Source of the DNA: Flavobacterium sp.
GTDB lineage: Bacteria; Bacteroidota; Bacteroidia; Flavobacteriales; Flavobacteriaceae
DNA length: 64,000 bases
Assembly (NCBI GenBank): GCA_016787805.1
Contig: JAEUTY010000007.1
Location: 50,665-114,664 of the forward strand
Direction: 5' to 3'
In this document: piece by piece, positions 51,237 through 59,419 of the stretch
Numbering within the stretch: the first letter of the stretch is position 1
How the letters are laid out: each line of letters starts with the position of its first letter
The notes under the pieces: generated by a model
The model's database searches: none
What the model saw: the letters and a program-made list of their open reading frames with translations, nothing else
What the model was told of the DNA's origin: nothing
Program-made: the position numbers and the translations under genes

Positions 51237-52754
51237 ATGAAAAAAAGAGTAGTAGTTTTAATGAATTTCATAATAGTTTTGTTCTTTGTAACAATACTAT
51301 TTGGTTGTGAAGACAATTTTGATAAAGAGGCTAATAATGTAAAACCAGGAATAATTAGTAAGAAAATTAATTTAGATGATTTTTTTGAAAAAGATAAAAT
51401 TGCAAGAGAAATTGAGTATTCTAAACAAAAGATTAATGAGTTAGAAAGCAAAAGCAGTCGTATTATTGTTGATACAATAAATGGTTTTAAAATAAATACG
51501 GATGAAGTTTTGTTTTTAAGTTACGGGTCATTGTATACATTGACATTTCCTATATACAGAGAAACGTCTTCGGATAAATTAGAAAATTTAGTTATTTCAA
51601 AACTAACTGATGGAACCTATTCAAAGAAAATACTAACGTATGATTTAACCGAACAAGAAAAAATAGATTTAGCTAATAACAATTTAAAAACAATTGCTAA
51701 TCCTATTGAAACAACATCGCTTAATTCAGATCAATCTTGCGTAATCGTCACGCAAACAGTTATTATTGCATGTAGTAGCGGCGAACACGATGCTTCAAAT
51801 ATTGAAGCTTGGGGTAATTGTCAAGCAGATGAGCATCCAAGGTTAATTACAATTTCTTTTAAAATATGCACTAGCATTTCAGATGGTTCTCCTGATACTG
51901 GTGGTGTATCTGTTTGGGATGGTTTTGGAGAGTCGCCCTCAGGCCAAATCACTTTACCTGCCAATTACCCTACGCCAACCACAAACCCGGAAGAGTATGA
52001 AAATGGCATTTCACAACCTGTTGAACCAAGCAATGACATATACGATTCTCCACCAAATGATGAGACACCTTGTGAAAAGCTAAAAAATTTAGCTGCTCCA
52101 TCAAAAGGAAATTTAAAATTAGATGTTGATTGGTTGAAAACAAAAGTTACTGAAAAAAAAGAGTTTGGAGTTGAAGTTGAAATGAGAAGAATTAATGGGG
52201 AGTTTATGCATCCAACCAATAGGGTTGAGGATGGGCAACATTACTATGTTGTGCTAAACGTAGGTGATTACAGGATAGGATCATGTCATAACCATCCATT
52301 AAATTCTGTGCCTATTCCGTCTTTTGGTGATTTGGATTGGATAAAAACATGTAGAGATAGCGTAATTACAGGAAGGGAAGAAGAGGTTTTTTCGATGGTG
52401 GTTTGTAAAACAAATGATGGCACAATTAATGTGTATGCCATAAAGATAAGTAATTTTGAAAATTTGGTAAACGAATTGAATTTGGTTTGGAATAAACCTA
52501 AATATGCTTCTATAATGGATGAAAAATTAAGGTTAGAAACAATTTTAGACGATGAAAAGAATTTTTACAAGTATGGACCAAATTCTAATCAAGTTGATGT
52601 AGAGAAAAAATTTCTGCAAAGATATGGTGGATTTGGTATTGATCTCTATAAAGCAACCAACGAAAGTTTAAACCAATGGAATAAATTAGAGCTAGGAAAC
52701 GACCCCAATAGTGCCAATCCTAGTGAGTTAATAGTAATCGAAACACCTTGTTAA
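51237..52754 (+). CDS. Lipoprotein with C-terminal JAMM/MPN-like metalloprotease signature
   Basis: A 505-residue exported protein of no family I recognise overall. The signal VLFFVTILFGC gives an acylated C24 followed by EDNFD, acidic residues of the kind linked to surface display in Bacteroidota. Residues 160-211 form a Cys-rich module (C168, C179, H184, C195, C211); 225-285 is a Pro/Ser/Asn linker. Near 340-366, GDYRIGSCHNHPLNSVPIP is followed by SFGD, i.e. H351-x-H353-x8-S362-x2-D365, one residue longer than the JAMM zinc motif HxH-x7-S-x2-D; E309, E313 or E315 could be the catalytic Glu. Next gene starts directly after its stop. Protease or isopeptidase activity is inferred only. Confidence 0.7.
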   Translation: MKKRVVVLMNFIIVLFFVTILFGCEDNFDKEANNVKPGIISKKINLDDFFEKDKIAREIEYSKQKINELESKSSRIIVDTINGFKINTDEVLFLSYGSLYTLTFPIYRETSSDKLENLVISKLTDGTYSKKILTYDLTEQEKIDLANNNLKTIANPIETTSLNSDQSCVIVTQTVIIACSSGEHDASNIEAWGNCQADEHPRLITISFKICTSISDGSPDTGGVSVWDGFGESPSGQITLPANYPTPTTNPEEYENGISQPVEPSNDIYDSPPNDETPCEKLKNLAAPSKGNLKLDVDWLKTKVTEKKEFGVEVEMRRINGEFMHPTNRVEDGQHYYVVLNVGDYRIGSCHNHPLNSVPIPSFGDLDWIKTCRDSVITGREEEVFSMVVCKTNDGTINVYAIKISNFENLVNELNLVWNKPKYASIMDEKLRLETILDDEKNFYKYGPNSNQVDVEKKFLQRYGGFGIDLYKATNESLNQWNKLELGNDPNSANPSELIVIETPC

Positions 52755-53363
52755 ATGAAATCAGCGATAAAAAATAAAATAATAATTTTGAGCTTTGTTT
52801 TTTCTGCAATGAGTTGCAAAAGTCAAACACCAATTTATGACATTTCTGCTCTTGACGGAACCAATGAAATGGCTGGAGCCTATTACAAGGATACTCAAAA
52901 TAGATTAAACCCTTTTGAAGGAACTTATATTTACAATCAGAATGGAAAAATGTTTAAAATTGTTTTGCAAAAAAAGGAAATGTCTTTACGATACAATTAC
53001 TACAGAGATATAATTATTGGGGAATACCAATATATCGAAAATGGTATAGAGAAAAAGAACACATTAAATCAACTGATGATAAATTTCAGCGACGGGATTT
53101 ATTATAGTATTCATGGTAATCTAATAATGGAAAGTGATTATTTATGTGATGATTGTTTGCCGGGAGAAACTCATTTGAGAGGAGGTTTGGTTGAGACATC
53201 AACATCAAGTATAGCTGAAATTGATTTTAAATTAACTACGGTAGATGGTCAACCAGCCATGAGGGTTTGGCTTTATTGGAGGTATAAAACAGGTAAGCCT
53301 AATTCTCCTCCTAATTTGCAACCCAGTTTTCCAGGTGGAGAATACATTATGATTAAACAATAA
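52755..53363 (+). CDS. DUF6705-type lipoprotein
   Basis: A 202-residue predicted lipoprotein: IIILSFVFSAMSC as lipobox, followed by KSQTPIYDISALDGTNEMAG. The body has alternating strands such as NPFEGTYIYNQNGKMFKIVL and DIIIGEYQYIENGIEKKNTL, the pattern I associate with the DUF6705 family of Flavobacterium lipoproteins of unknown function. It carries CDDC within ESDYLCDDCLPGETH. The ATG follows the upstream stop directly, so it is co-transcribed with the JAMM-like lipoprotein and may be its partner; this is only positional. Confidence 0.72.
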   Translation: MKSAIKNKIIILSFVFSAMSCKSQTPIYDISALDGTNEMAGAYYKDTQNRLNPFEGTYIYNQNGKMFKIVLQKKEMSLRYNYYRDIIIGEYQYIENGIEKKNTLNQLMINFSDGIYYSIHGNLIMESDYLCDDCLPGETHLRGGLVETSTSSIAEIDFKLTTVDGQPAMRVWLYWRYKTGKPNSPPNLQPSFPGGEYIMIKQ

Positions 53364-53424
53364 ATTTAAATTACGAGAAATGAGATTTTAGGAAAAACTC
53401 AATTATTCTAATACATCATTAATA

Positions 53425-54804
53425 TTACTCCATTCCATCAATACTCAAATTCATTTTACCCGAAGCTTTAATAAAAGCTATAATTGCTTGGTTGTTGAGT
53501 TCTACTTTTTCAAATTCAAAATCGTCTAAAGTTCCATTGACAAAAACGCCTTTCATTGGCGAAAAGTTATTCAAATAAGGTAACATGTTTTTCTTGGCTT
53601 CCTCAAGATTTTCCTTAATAGAATAACGGCAACTTTCCTGAATTTTCTTTAAAATCATGCCTTGTAAAAGCCAATTGGCAGTTTTGGTCAATAAGCCTTT
53701 TGAATTCAAAACGTAATCCAAATTTTCAAAATAAATTTCTTTAGTAATCGGGTTGTAATTCGGAATTCCCGATAAATAAATCGTTCCATCAACGGTTCCC
53801 GACATATCCAAAGCAATAATCATTTTGCCGTCTTTGTGCCATAAATCGACTTTGTTTACAGTAATTTTTCGGCTTCCATTGGCAAACTCTTTTCCTTGAA
53901 AATTCTTAGTCATAATGCGAGAAGCACTTTCGTAAGTAGAAACCGCGGCAATCGTTGCTGTAGTTTTATTAGGCATTTTGCTCACAGGCTTGAACGCAAT
54001 AGATTCGCGATTAAAACCCGATTTTGGCATTTGACCTACTAAAGTTTGCATATTGCATTTTAAACCCAAATCCAAAGAAACTTTTCCATTTTTAAAAATA
54101 GCATCTGTGTTATAAACTTCTATTGGAACCATTTTGAACCAAGTTTCATAAGCTTTGCTAGTTTCAATTGGCGCGCTAACGGTTTCTAAAACATCCAAAA
54201 CATAAGGTTTGAAATCGCAAGTTTTGTCAATCGCATCGTCTATTTTTTTGGCAATTTTATCTTTAAAAATGGATAAAGTTGGTGTTAAAATATAAGTGAT
54301 TGGTACTTTTTTTCCAGCTACCAAAATTGTAGGGCTTTCCGACCATTCAAAGTCTTCAATCACCGAATTGGCTGTCATTTTGAAGTTGGACAATGAAACA
54401 TTGCTCAATAAGGTTATAGTTCCATTCGCTTCAATTTCACGAGTGTCATTCAAACCCATAAATTCGGTTCCGTATTTGAATTTTGCCCAAATTTTTAAAG
54501 GAAGTACCGACTGAATTTTACCATTTTTTTCAACTAATTTTATCGATGCTGTTTTCCAAATTTTCATTTCCGATTTATCGTCGTCCATATTGGAATCATC
54601 GTAAATCAAACCATTCAACGACTTATTCAATTGGTGTTCTACTTCTTTCAAAGTCACTTCCATAGGCATATTGATGAAAGAAGTAGTAGTGTTATAAACT
54701 ACTGGAGCATTGAGTGAAGGTTCAGGTTTTAGAGCTTCTATTTTTTTTGAGGTCGAACAACCAAAAAGAAATGACAACATAAGGAGATATAGGGTTTTCT
54801 TCAT
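53425..54804 (-). CDS. DUF4403 family lipoprotein
   Basis: A 459-residue exported protein with a lipobox (LLMLSFLFGC, then STSKK). The body matches the DUF4403 pattern found in Bacteroidota and Proteobacteria: PVVYNTTTSFINMPMEVTLK at the start, WKTASIKLVEKNGKIQSVLP, LGLKCNMQTLVGQMP, and near the end LPYLNNFSPMKGVFVNGTLD. Such proteins are predicted BPI/TULIP-like lipid-binding proteins, but no function is established. Transcribed alone on the minus strand, divergent from tolC. Confidence 0.82.
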   Translation of the reverse strand: MKKTLYLLMLSFLFGCSTSKKIEALKPEPSLNAPVVYNTTTSFINMPMEVTLKEVEHQLNKSLNGLIYDDSNMDDDKSEMKIWKTASIKLVEKNGKIQSVLPLKIWAKFKYGTEFMGLNDTREIEANGTITLLSNVSLSNFKMTANSVIEDFEWSESPTILVAGKKVPITYILTPTLSIFKDKIAKKIDDAIDKTCDFKPYVLDVLETVSAPIETSKAYETWFKMVPIEVYNTDAIFKNGKVSLDLGLKCNMQTLVGQMPKSGFNRESIAFKPVSKMPNKTTATIAAVSTYESASRIMTKNFQGKEFANGSRKITVNKVDLWHKDGKMIIALDMSGTVDGTIYLSGIPNYNPITKEIYFENLDYVLNSKGLLTKTANWLLQGMILKKIQESCRYSIKENLEEAKKNMLPYLNNFSPMKGVFVNGTLDDFEFEKVELNNQAIIAFIKASGKMNLSIDGME

Positions 54805-54938
54805 ATTTAATTATTTGTAAGCAAAACTTCCGAATTCTGACTTCTAAAATCTAATTTTTTCGCTGTGAATGTAACAAAAAAAACAATTTCACGTCTGATA
54901 AGGAAAAGTTAATTTAACACTTTATCATTTAAAAGGAT

Positions 54939-54946
54939 TAAATTTG
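54939..54946 (+). promoter_or_regulatory. -7 box of the TolC/HlyD pair
   Basis: TAAATTTG matches TAnnTTTG, ending 35 bases before ATG 54982. No TTG at the expected -33 distance. Confidence 0.4.
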
Positions 54947-54981
54947 TAACACTTTTTTGTCTTTAAGTAATAGTCAATTTT

Positions 54982-56412
54982 ATGAAGAAATCTTATCCTT
55001 ATTTATTCTTTCTTTTTTTTATTAGCTTGACTTCAGTTGCGCAAACTAAAAAATGGTCGCTGGAAGAATGTGTTGATTATGCTTTGAAAAACAATATTTC
55101 CATCAAGCAAACGGAACTCGAATTGAAAACATCCGATATTGATAAAAAAGCTGCTTTTGGTAGTTTTTTGCCCAATTTAAATGCAAATGCTTCTCATTCA
55201 TGGAACATCGGTTTGAATCAGAACATTACAACAGGTTTGTTGGAAAACCAAACCACGCAGTTTACATCAGCTGGAATTAATTCAAGTGTAGATATTTATA
55301 ATGGGTTGCAAAACCAAAATCGTTACCGAAGAGCAACGCTATCAAAAATGGCTGCGCAATACCAATTGGATAAGATGAAAGATGATATTTCGTTGAATGT
55401 AGCCAATGCTTATTTGCAGATTCTTTTTAATAAAGAAGCTATAAAAGTGCAACAAGAACAATTGGCTAATAACGAAAAACAGTTGGTTAGAACAACAGAG
55501 TTGGTCAATGCTGGCGTTACTCCAAGAGGTGATTTGTTGGATGTAAAAGCCACAGTGGCTGGCGACAAGCAACGTTTGGTTGCTGCTGAAAATGCTTTGT
55601 TTTTATCGAAATTGAGTTTAGTCCAAATTTTGCAATTGGATGATTACAAAGATTTTGATGTGTCAGAAGAAAATGTAGCCGTTCCAACAAGTGCTGTTAT
55701 GCTTCAAAAACCCGAAGATATTATTGAAAAAGCCAAACAATCGCGAGTGGAGTTAAAATTAGCCAACGCCAATTTGGAAGTAGCTGAAAAAGACATCAAA
55801 ATTGCCAAAGGAGCTTTGCAACCTAGCCTGTCTGGATTTTATAACTTTAGTACAAGAGCAAGTTATTCGGATCGAGTAGTAGGTTTTGAATTGAATTCGA
55901 GTAATCCGACTTCAGTTATTGGACAAGTAGAAGGAACAGGTCAAAATGTACTGCAACCCAATTTTTCGCCAGTTTTAGGAAAACCCGATTCGTTGTTCAA
56001 TCAATTCAGTGATAATAAGGGACATAATTTTGGTGTACAATTAACAGTTCCTGTTTTTAATGGCTTTTCTGCTAAAAACAATATTGAACGTTCAAAAGTA
56101 GCTTTAGAAAGAACTAAAATTGCAAAGCAACAAGCCGAACTCGATTTAGAACGCAATGTTCATACTGCAATTACAGATGCAAAAGGAGCTCTTAATAGCT
56201 ATGAATCAGCGCAATCGGCTTTAGAAGCGCGAACAGAAGCTTACAATTATGCGAAAGAGAAATATGCTGTGGGAATGATGAATTCTTTTGATTTTAATCA
56301 AGCACAAACCTTGTATTTGAACGCTCAGTCAGAAGTTTTACGAACCAAATACGATTATATATTTAAAATTAAATTAGTGGAATTTTATTTCGGAATTCCA
56401 ATTAAGCCTTAA
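54982..56412 (+). CDS. TolC-family outer-membrane efflux protein
   Basis: A 476-residue outer-membrane efflux channel. Signal peptide FLFFISLTSVAQ, then KWSLEECVDYALKNNISIKQ, the standard TolC-family start. Two internally repeated halves each carry a long helical hairpin (VANAYLQILFNKEAIKVQQE, TPRGDLLDVKATVAGDKQRL; later ALNSYESAQSALEARTEAYN, MMNSFDFNQAQTLYLNAQSE). It starts a two-gene unit with the adaptor gene 10 bases downstream. The family exports drugs, proteins or other small molecules with an inner-membrane pump, which is absent here. Confidence 0.92.
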   Translation: MKKSYPYLFFLFFISLTSVAQTKKWSLEECVDYALKNNISIKQTELELKTSDIDKKAAFGSFLPNLNANASHSWNIGLNQNITTGLLENQTTQFTSAGINSSVDIYNGLQNQNRYRRATLSKMAAQYQLDKMKDDISLNVANAYLQILFNKEAIKVQQEQLANNEKQLVRTTELVNAGVTPRGDLLDVKATVAGDKQRLVAAENALFLSKLSLVQILQLDDYKDFDVSEENVAVPTSAVMLQKPEDIIEKAKQSRVELKLANANLEVAEKDIKIAKGALQPSLSGFYNFSTRASYSDRVVGFELNSSNPTSVIGQVEGTGQNVLQPNFSPVLGKPDSLFNQFSDNKGHNFGVQLTVPVFNGFSAKNNIERSKVALERTKIAKQQAELDLERNVHTAITDAKGALNSYESAQSALEARTEAYNYAKEKYAVGMMNSFDFNQAQTLYLNAQSEVLRTKYDYIFKIKLVEFYFGIPIKP

Positions 56413-56422
56413 AACTAATACC

Positions 56423-57718
56423 ATGTCAAGAAAAAAAATACTCATCATTTCAGCAATTTTTGTAGCGTTAGTTGTAACGCTGGTTTATTTGTCAAAAACA
56501 GGAAAAATAGGCAATAGAGACAATGGAATTGAAGTAGAAACAGCCAAGGTTGATGAAATTACAATTATAGAAACGGTTTCGGCCACAGGTAAAATTCAGC
56601 CAGAAGTTGAGGTTAAAATATCATCTGAAGTTTCTGGAGAGATCATCGATTTGCCAGTAAAAGAAGGTCAAGTTGTTAAAAAAGGCCAATTGTTGGTTAA
56701 GATTAATCCCGATTTATATACATCAGGTTATAATAGAACAGTTTCTAATTTGTCGGGCACCAAAGCTGCTTTAAGCCAAGCTGATGCAACTTTTAAAGAA
56801 GCCAAAGCAAGTTATGACCGAAGTAAAACGTTATACGACAAAGGAATTATATCCAAATCAGAATGGGATAAGGCAATGGCTTCCTACGAAGTTGCGGTTG
56901 CTAATAAGCAATCGGCTTACTATCAGGTGAAAAGCGCTGATGCAACAGTGAGAGAAGCCAAAGACAATTTGGGTAGAACCACCATTTACGCTCCTGCAGA
57001 CGGAACAATTTCGATGTTGAATGTAGAGTTAGGAGAACGTGTTTTGGGTACGCAACAAATGACAGGAACAGAAATTTTGCGTGTTGCCAATTTAAACAAT
57101 ATGGAAGTTGAAGTTGATGTCAATGAAAATGACATTGTAAAAATTAATGTTGGTGATTCGGCTAATGTTCAAGTTGATGCTTATTTGAAAAAAGAATTTA
57201 AAGGAATAGTAACTAGTATCTCCAATTCTGCTAGCACAGCTGTTACTGCTGATCAAGTAACCAATTTTAAAGTTAAGGTTCGTATTTTGAAAGAATCGTA
57301 TTTGGATTTATTAGAAGGAAAACCCGAAACGTATTCTCCTTTTCGACCAGGAATGACAGCTACAGTTGATATTATTACCAAAAGAAAAGAAAAAGTAATT
57401 GGAATTCCAATCAGTTCGGTTGTAATGAAATCGGATACTACTGCGACCAAAAAATATACTGCAGAAGAGGAAAATGATGAGAATAAAGTAAAAGCCAAAA
57501 ACGATAAAAAATTCGAATGCGTTTTTGTTAAAGTAGGAGATAAAGCTAAGATTAAAATTGTAAAAACGGGTATTCAAGACGACTCAAACATTGAGGTTAT
57601 TTCTGGATTAAAAAAAGGTGATGTGGTGATAACAGGTCCGTTTAATACAGTTACCAAAGAACTGAATTCGGGAGACAAAGTTGCTTTAATGTCAAAAAAG
57701 TCAGAAGATAAAAAATAA
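56423..57718 (+). CDS. Periplasmic adaptor subunit (MacA/HlyD type)
   Basis: A 431-residue membrane fusion protein linking an inner-membrane pump to TolC. N-terminal anchor KILIISAIFVALVVTLVYLS; lipoyl/barrel segment VSATGKIQPEVEVKISSEVS and EGQVVKKGQLLVKINPDLYT; a coiled-coil hairpin from about 95 to 185; RTTIYAPADGTISMLNVELG returning to the lipoyl half; FRPGMTATVDIITKR in the barrel. A Lys/Asp/Glu-rich loop (about 345-360) is inserted before the last domain. MacA-like adaptors usually precede an ABC transporter gene (macB), but here the next gene is a convergent mscS two bases on. Confidence 0.92.
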   Translation: MSRKKILIISAIFVALVVTLVYLSKTGKIGNRDNGIEVETAKVDEITIIETVSATGKIQPEVEVKISSEVSGEIIDLPVKEGQVVKKGQLLVKINPDLYTSGYNRTVSNLSGTKAALSQADATFKEAKASYDRSKTLYDKGIISKSEWDKAMASYEVAVANKQSAYYQVKSADATVREAKDNLGRTTIYAPADGTISMLNVELGERVLGTQQMTGTEILRVANLNNMEVEVDVNENDIVKINVGDSANVQVDAYLKKEFKGIVTSISNSASTAVTADQVTNFKVKVRILKESYLDLLEGKPETYSPFRPGMTATVDIITKRKEKVIGIPISSVVMKSDTTATKKYTAEEENDENKVKAKNDKKFECVFVKVGDKAKIKIVKTGIQDDSNIEVISGLKKGDVVITGPFNTVTKELNSGDKVALMSKKSEDKK

Positions 57719-57720
57719 AA

Positions 57721-58545
57721 TTATTTGGGATTGTCTCGAATAAAAGGTTGAATACTAATGCCAGCCGAATCAAATGCAGTTTTACAATTTTCCAATATAT
57801 CGGAAGAAACGACTGCAAAATCTTCATTTTTTGACCAAGGACGAATAGCCAATTGAATGGCATTGTCAGTAAGGCTTTTTATTGTAACAGTTGGTTCTGG
57901 TGTTTTCAGTACTTTGGGATGCGATTGCATTACCGAAAGAACAATTTCCTTTGCTTTTTGGAGATTAGTGTCGTAGGAAAGAGCAAAAACCAAATCAACA
58001 CGACGAATTCCCTCTACAGAATAATTAATGATAACACCATTTGATAAAATACCATTTGGGATAAAAATAGTTTGGTTGTTGGGTGTAATCAGCTTAGTCA
58101 CAAATATTTGAATTTCTTTTACCGTTCCAATTACACCTTGAGCTTCGATAGTGTCTTCTACTCGGAAAGGCTTAAATAAAATAATTAACATTCCGCCTGC
58201 AAAATTGGAAAGAGAACCTTGTAATGATAGTCCAATAGCCAATCCAGCTGCTCCCAAAATGGCCACGAATGACGATGTTTCAATGCCAAGTTTGGATATA
58301 AAAGTCACAAAAAGTAACACTCGCAAAGCCCAAAGTAAACTATCGGCTAAGAATTTAGATAACGTAGGATCCAATTCGCGTTTAATCATTATTTTTTTTA
58401 CTAGTCGATTGATGAATCTAATGGCGTATAGACCAACAAACAAAATAATAAATGCCGAAATTAGCTTTGGGGAATAATCGATTAAAATTCGAATAAATCC
58501 AGATAAATATTCTTGTAACGAGTTGATTTCAATATTCTTTTTCAT
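57721..58545 (-). CDS. Small-conductance mechanosensitive channel (MscS family)
   Basis: A 274-residue MscS channel which opens under membrane tension to release solutes after osmotic downshock. Three membrane helices; TM3 has the Gly/Ala-rich AILGAAGLAIGLSLQGSLSN pore helix with FAGGMLIILFKPFRVEDTIE after it, then the beta domain (GVIGTVKEIQIFVTKLITPN, PNGILSNGVIINYS) and the C-terminal alpha/beta domain. Length is standard. Its stop lies two bases from the end of the convergent adaptor gene. Confidence 0.95.
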   Translation of the reverse strand: MKKNIEINSLQEYLSGFIRILIDYSPKLISAFIILFVGLYAIRFINRLVKKIMIKRELDPTLSKFLADSLLWALRVLLFVTFISKLGIETSSFVAILGAAGLAIGLSLQGSLSNFAGGMLIILFKPFRVEDTIEAQGVIGTVKEIQIFVTKLITPNNQTIFIPNGILSNGVIINYSVEGIRRVDLVFALSYDTNLQKAKEIVLSVMQSHPKVLKTPEPTVTIKSLTDNAIQLAIRPWSKNEDFAVVSSDILENCKTAFDSAGISIQPFIRDNPK

Positions 58546-58555
58546 GACTAATAAA

Positions 58556-58580
58556 AAATCACGCCATAAAAGCGTGATTT
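58556..58580 (-). terminator. Terminator of the amphipathic-repeat gene
   Basis: AAATCACGC (58556-58564) pairs with GCGTGATTT (58572-58580) across seven bases. On the minus strand T residues follow, ending transcription from the gene at 58611-58970 before mscS. Confidence 0.8.
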
Positions 58581-58610
58581 AAATTTTTTACAAAGTTAAA
58601 AAAAAACGAA

Positions 58611-58970
58611 TTAATCAGCGTTTTCGTCAGCAGGTTTTTCTGCTTCGTTATCGGTTAAATCGTTTACTTTTTCTTTTACAGTGTGAATGGCGTTGCTAGC
58701 CATATCTTCAGCTTTGTCAGCAAATTCAGAAACTTTTTCTTTAACAGTGTCCACTGCATTTTCAATAGCTTCACTTGCTTGAGGCACATATTCACTTACT
58801 TTTTCTTTGGCAGCTTCAGCAAAATCTTCAACTTTGTCCATAAGTGGAGCAGCTGCTTCCTTTGCTTTTTCAATAGCGTCACCAGCTAAATCTTCCGCTT
58901 TGTCAGCCATAGCATCAACACTAGAACTGGCTTTACCAAACAAGCCTTTGAAAAAACTTCCTAGTCCCAT
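58611..58970 (-). CDS. Amphipathic helical repeat protein (LEA/YtxH-like)
   Basis: A 119-residue protein, not assigned to a specific family. After MGLGSFFKGLFGKASSS it consists of repeating amphipathic helix units rich in Ala, Lys, Glu and Asp: DKAEDLAGDAIEKAKEAA, EAAKEKVSEYVPQASEAI, DTVKEKVSEFADKAEDMA and HTVKEKVNDLTDNEAEKP. No Cys or Trp. Such sequences resemble late-embryogenesis-abundant and apolipoprotein-like proteins, suggesting stress protection or membrane association, but this is inference. The gene stands between mscS and a dodecin gene, all on the minus strand. Confidence 0.72.
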   Translation of the reverse strand: MGLGSFFKGLFGKASSSVDAMADKAEDLAGDAIEKAKEAAAPLMDKVEDFAEAAKEKVSEYVPQASEAIENAVDTVKEKVSEFADKAEDMASNAIHTVKEKVNDLTDNEAEKPADENAD

Positions 58971-59045
58971 AATTTTTAGTTTTTAGTTAATTAGAGTGCA
59001 ATTATAAGCATTTTAATTGTGAATACAGATTTTGAAAAATAAAAA

Positions 59046-59246
59046 TTACTCGATTTCAAAAGTCAATTTTAAATTTACTCGGTACTCGGTTACTTTACCG
59101 TCTTTTACTTGAGCACTATGTTCTTGAACATAAACAGAGCGAATATGTTTTAACGATTTTGCAGCTTGCGTCACTGCTTTTTGAGTAGCATCTTCCCAGC
59201 TAACTTCTGAGCTAGAAAGCACTTCGATTACTTTTAATACTGCCAT
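59046..59246 (-). CDS. Dodecin family protein
   Basis: A 66-residue dodecin, a small protein forming hollow dodecamers that store or buffer flavins. The open frame could start 23 codons earlier, but ATG 59246 (MAVLKVIEVLSSSEVSWED) is the normal family start. The fold pattern is complete: SWEDATQKAVTQAAKSLKHI (helix with the flavin-stacking Trp), RSVYVQEHSAQVKDGKVTEY and RVNLKLTFEIE. The Trp and Gln that contact flavin are present at SWEDA and VYVQEHSA. Probably its own transcription unit. Confidence 0.92.
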   Translation of the reverse strand: MAVLKVIEVLSSSEVSWEDATQKAVTQAAKSLKHIRSVYVQEHSAQVKDGKVTEYRVNLKLTFEIE

Positions 59247-59408
59247 GATAGAATGTTTTAATGAGTTAAAAAATGTAACCATAAAAGTACTCAAAAAACC
59301 CTTAAAAATAATCATGTTGAATAAGTTTTTTTTAGGTAGAATAATTTTTACATTTTATCGTTTTTTACTATGAGATTTTGCTAATAAATAGTAATTTGGC
59401 GCCCTAAT

Positions 59409-59416
59409 TACTTTTG
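59409..59416 (+). promoter_or_regulatory. -7 box directly before the giant adhesin gene
   Basis: TACTTTTG matches TAnnTTTG and ends three bases before ATG 59420. No TTG at the expected -33 distance. If real, the transcript is leaderless. Confidence 0.4.
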
Positions 59417-59419
59417 AAA

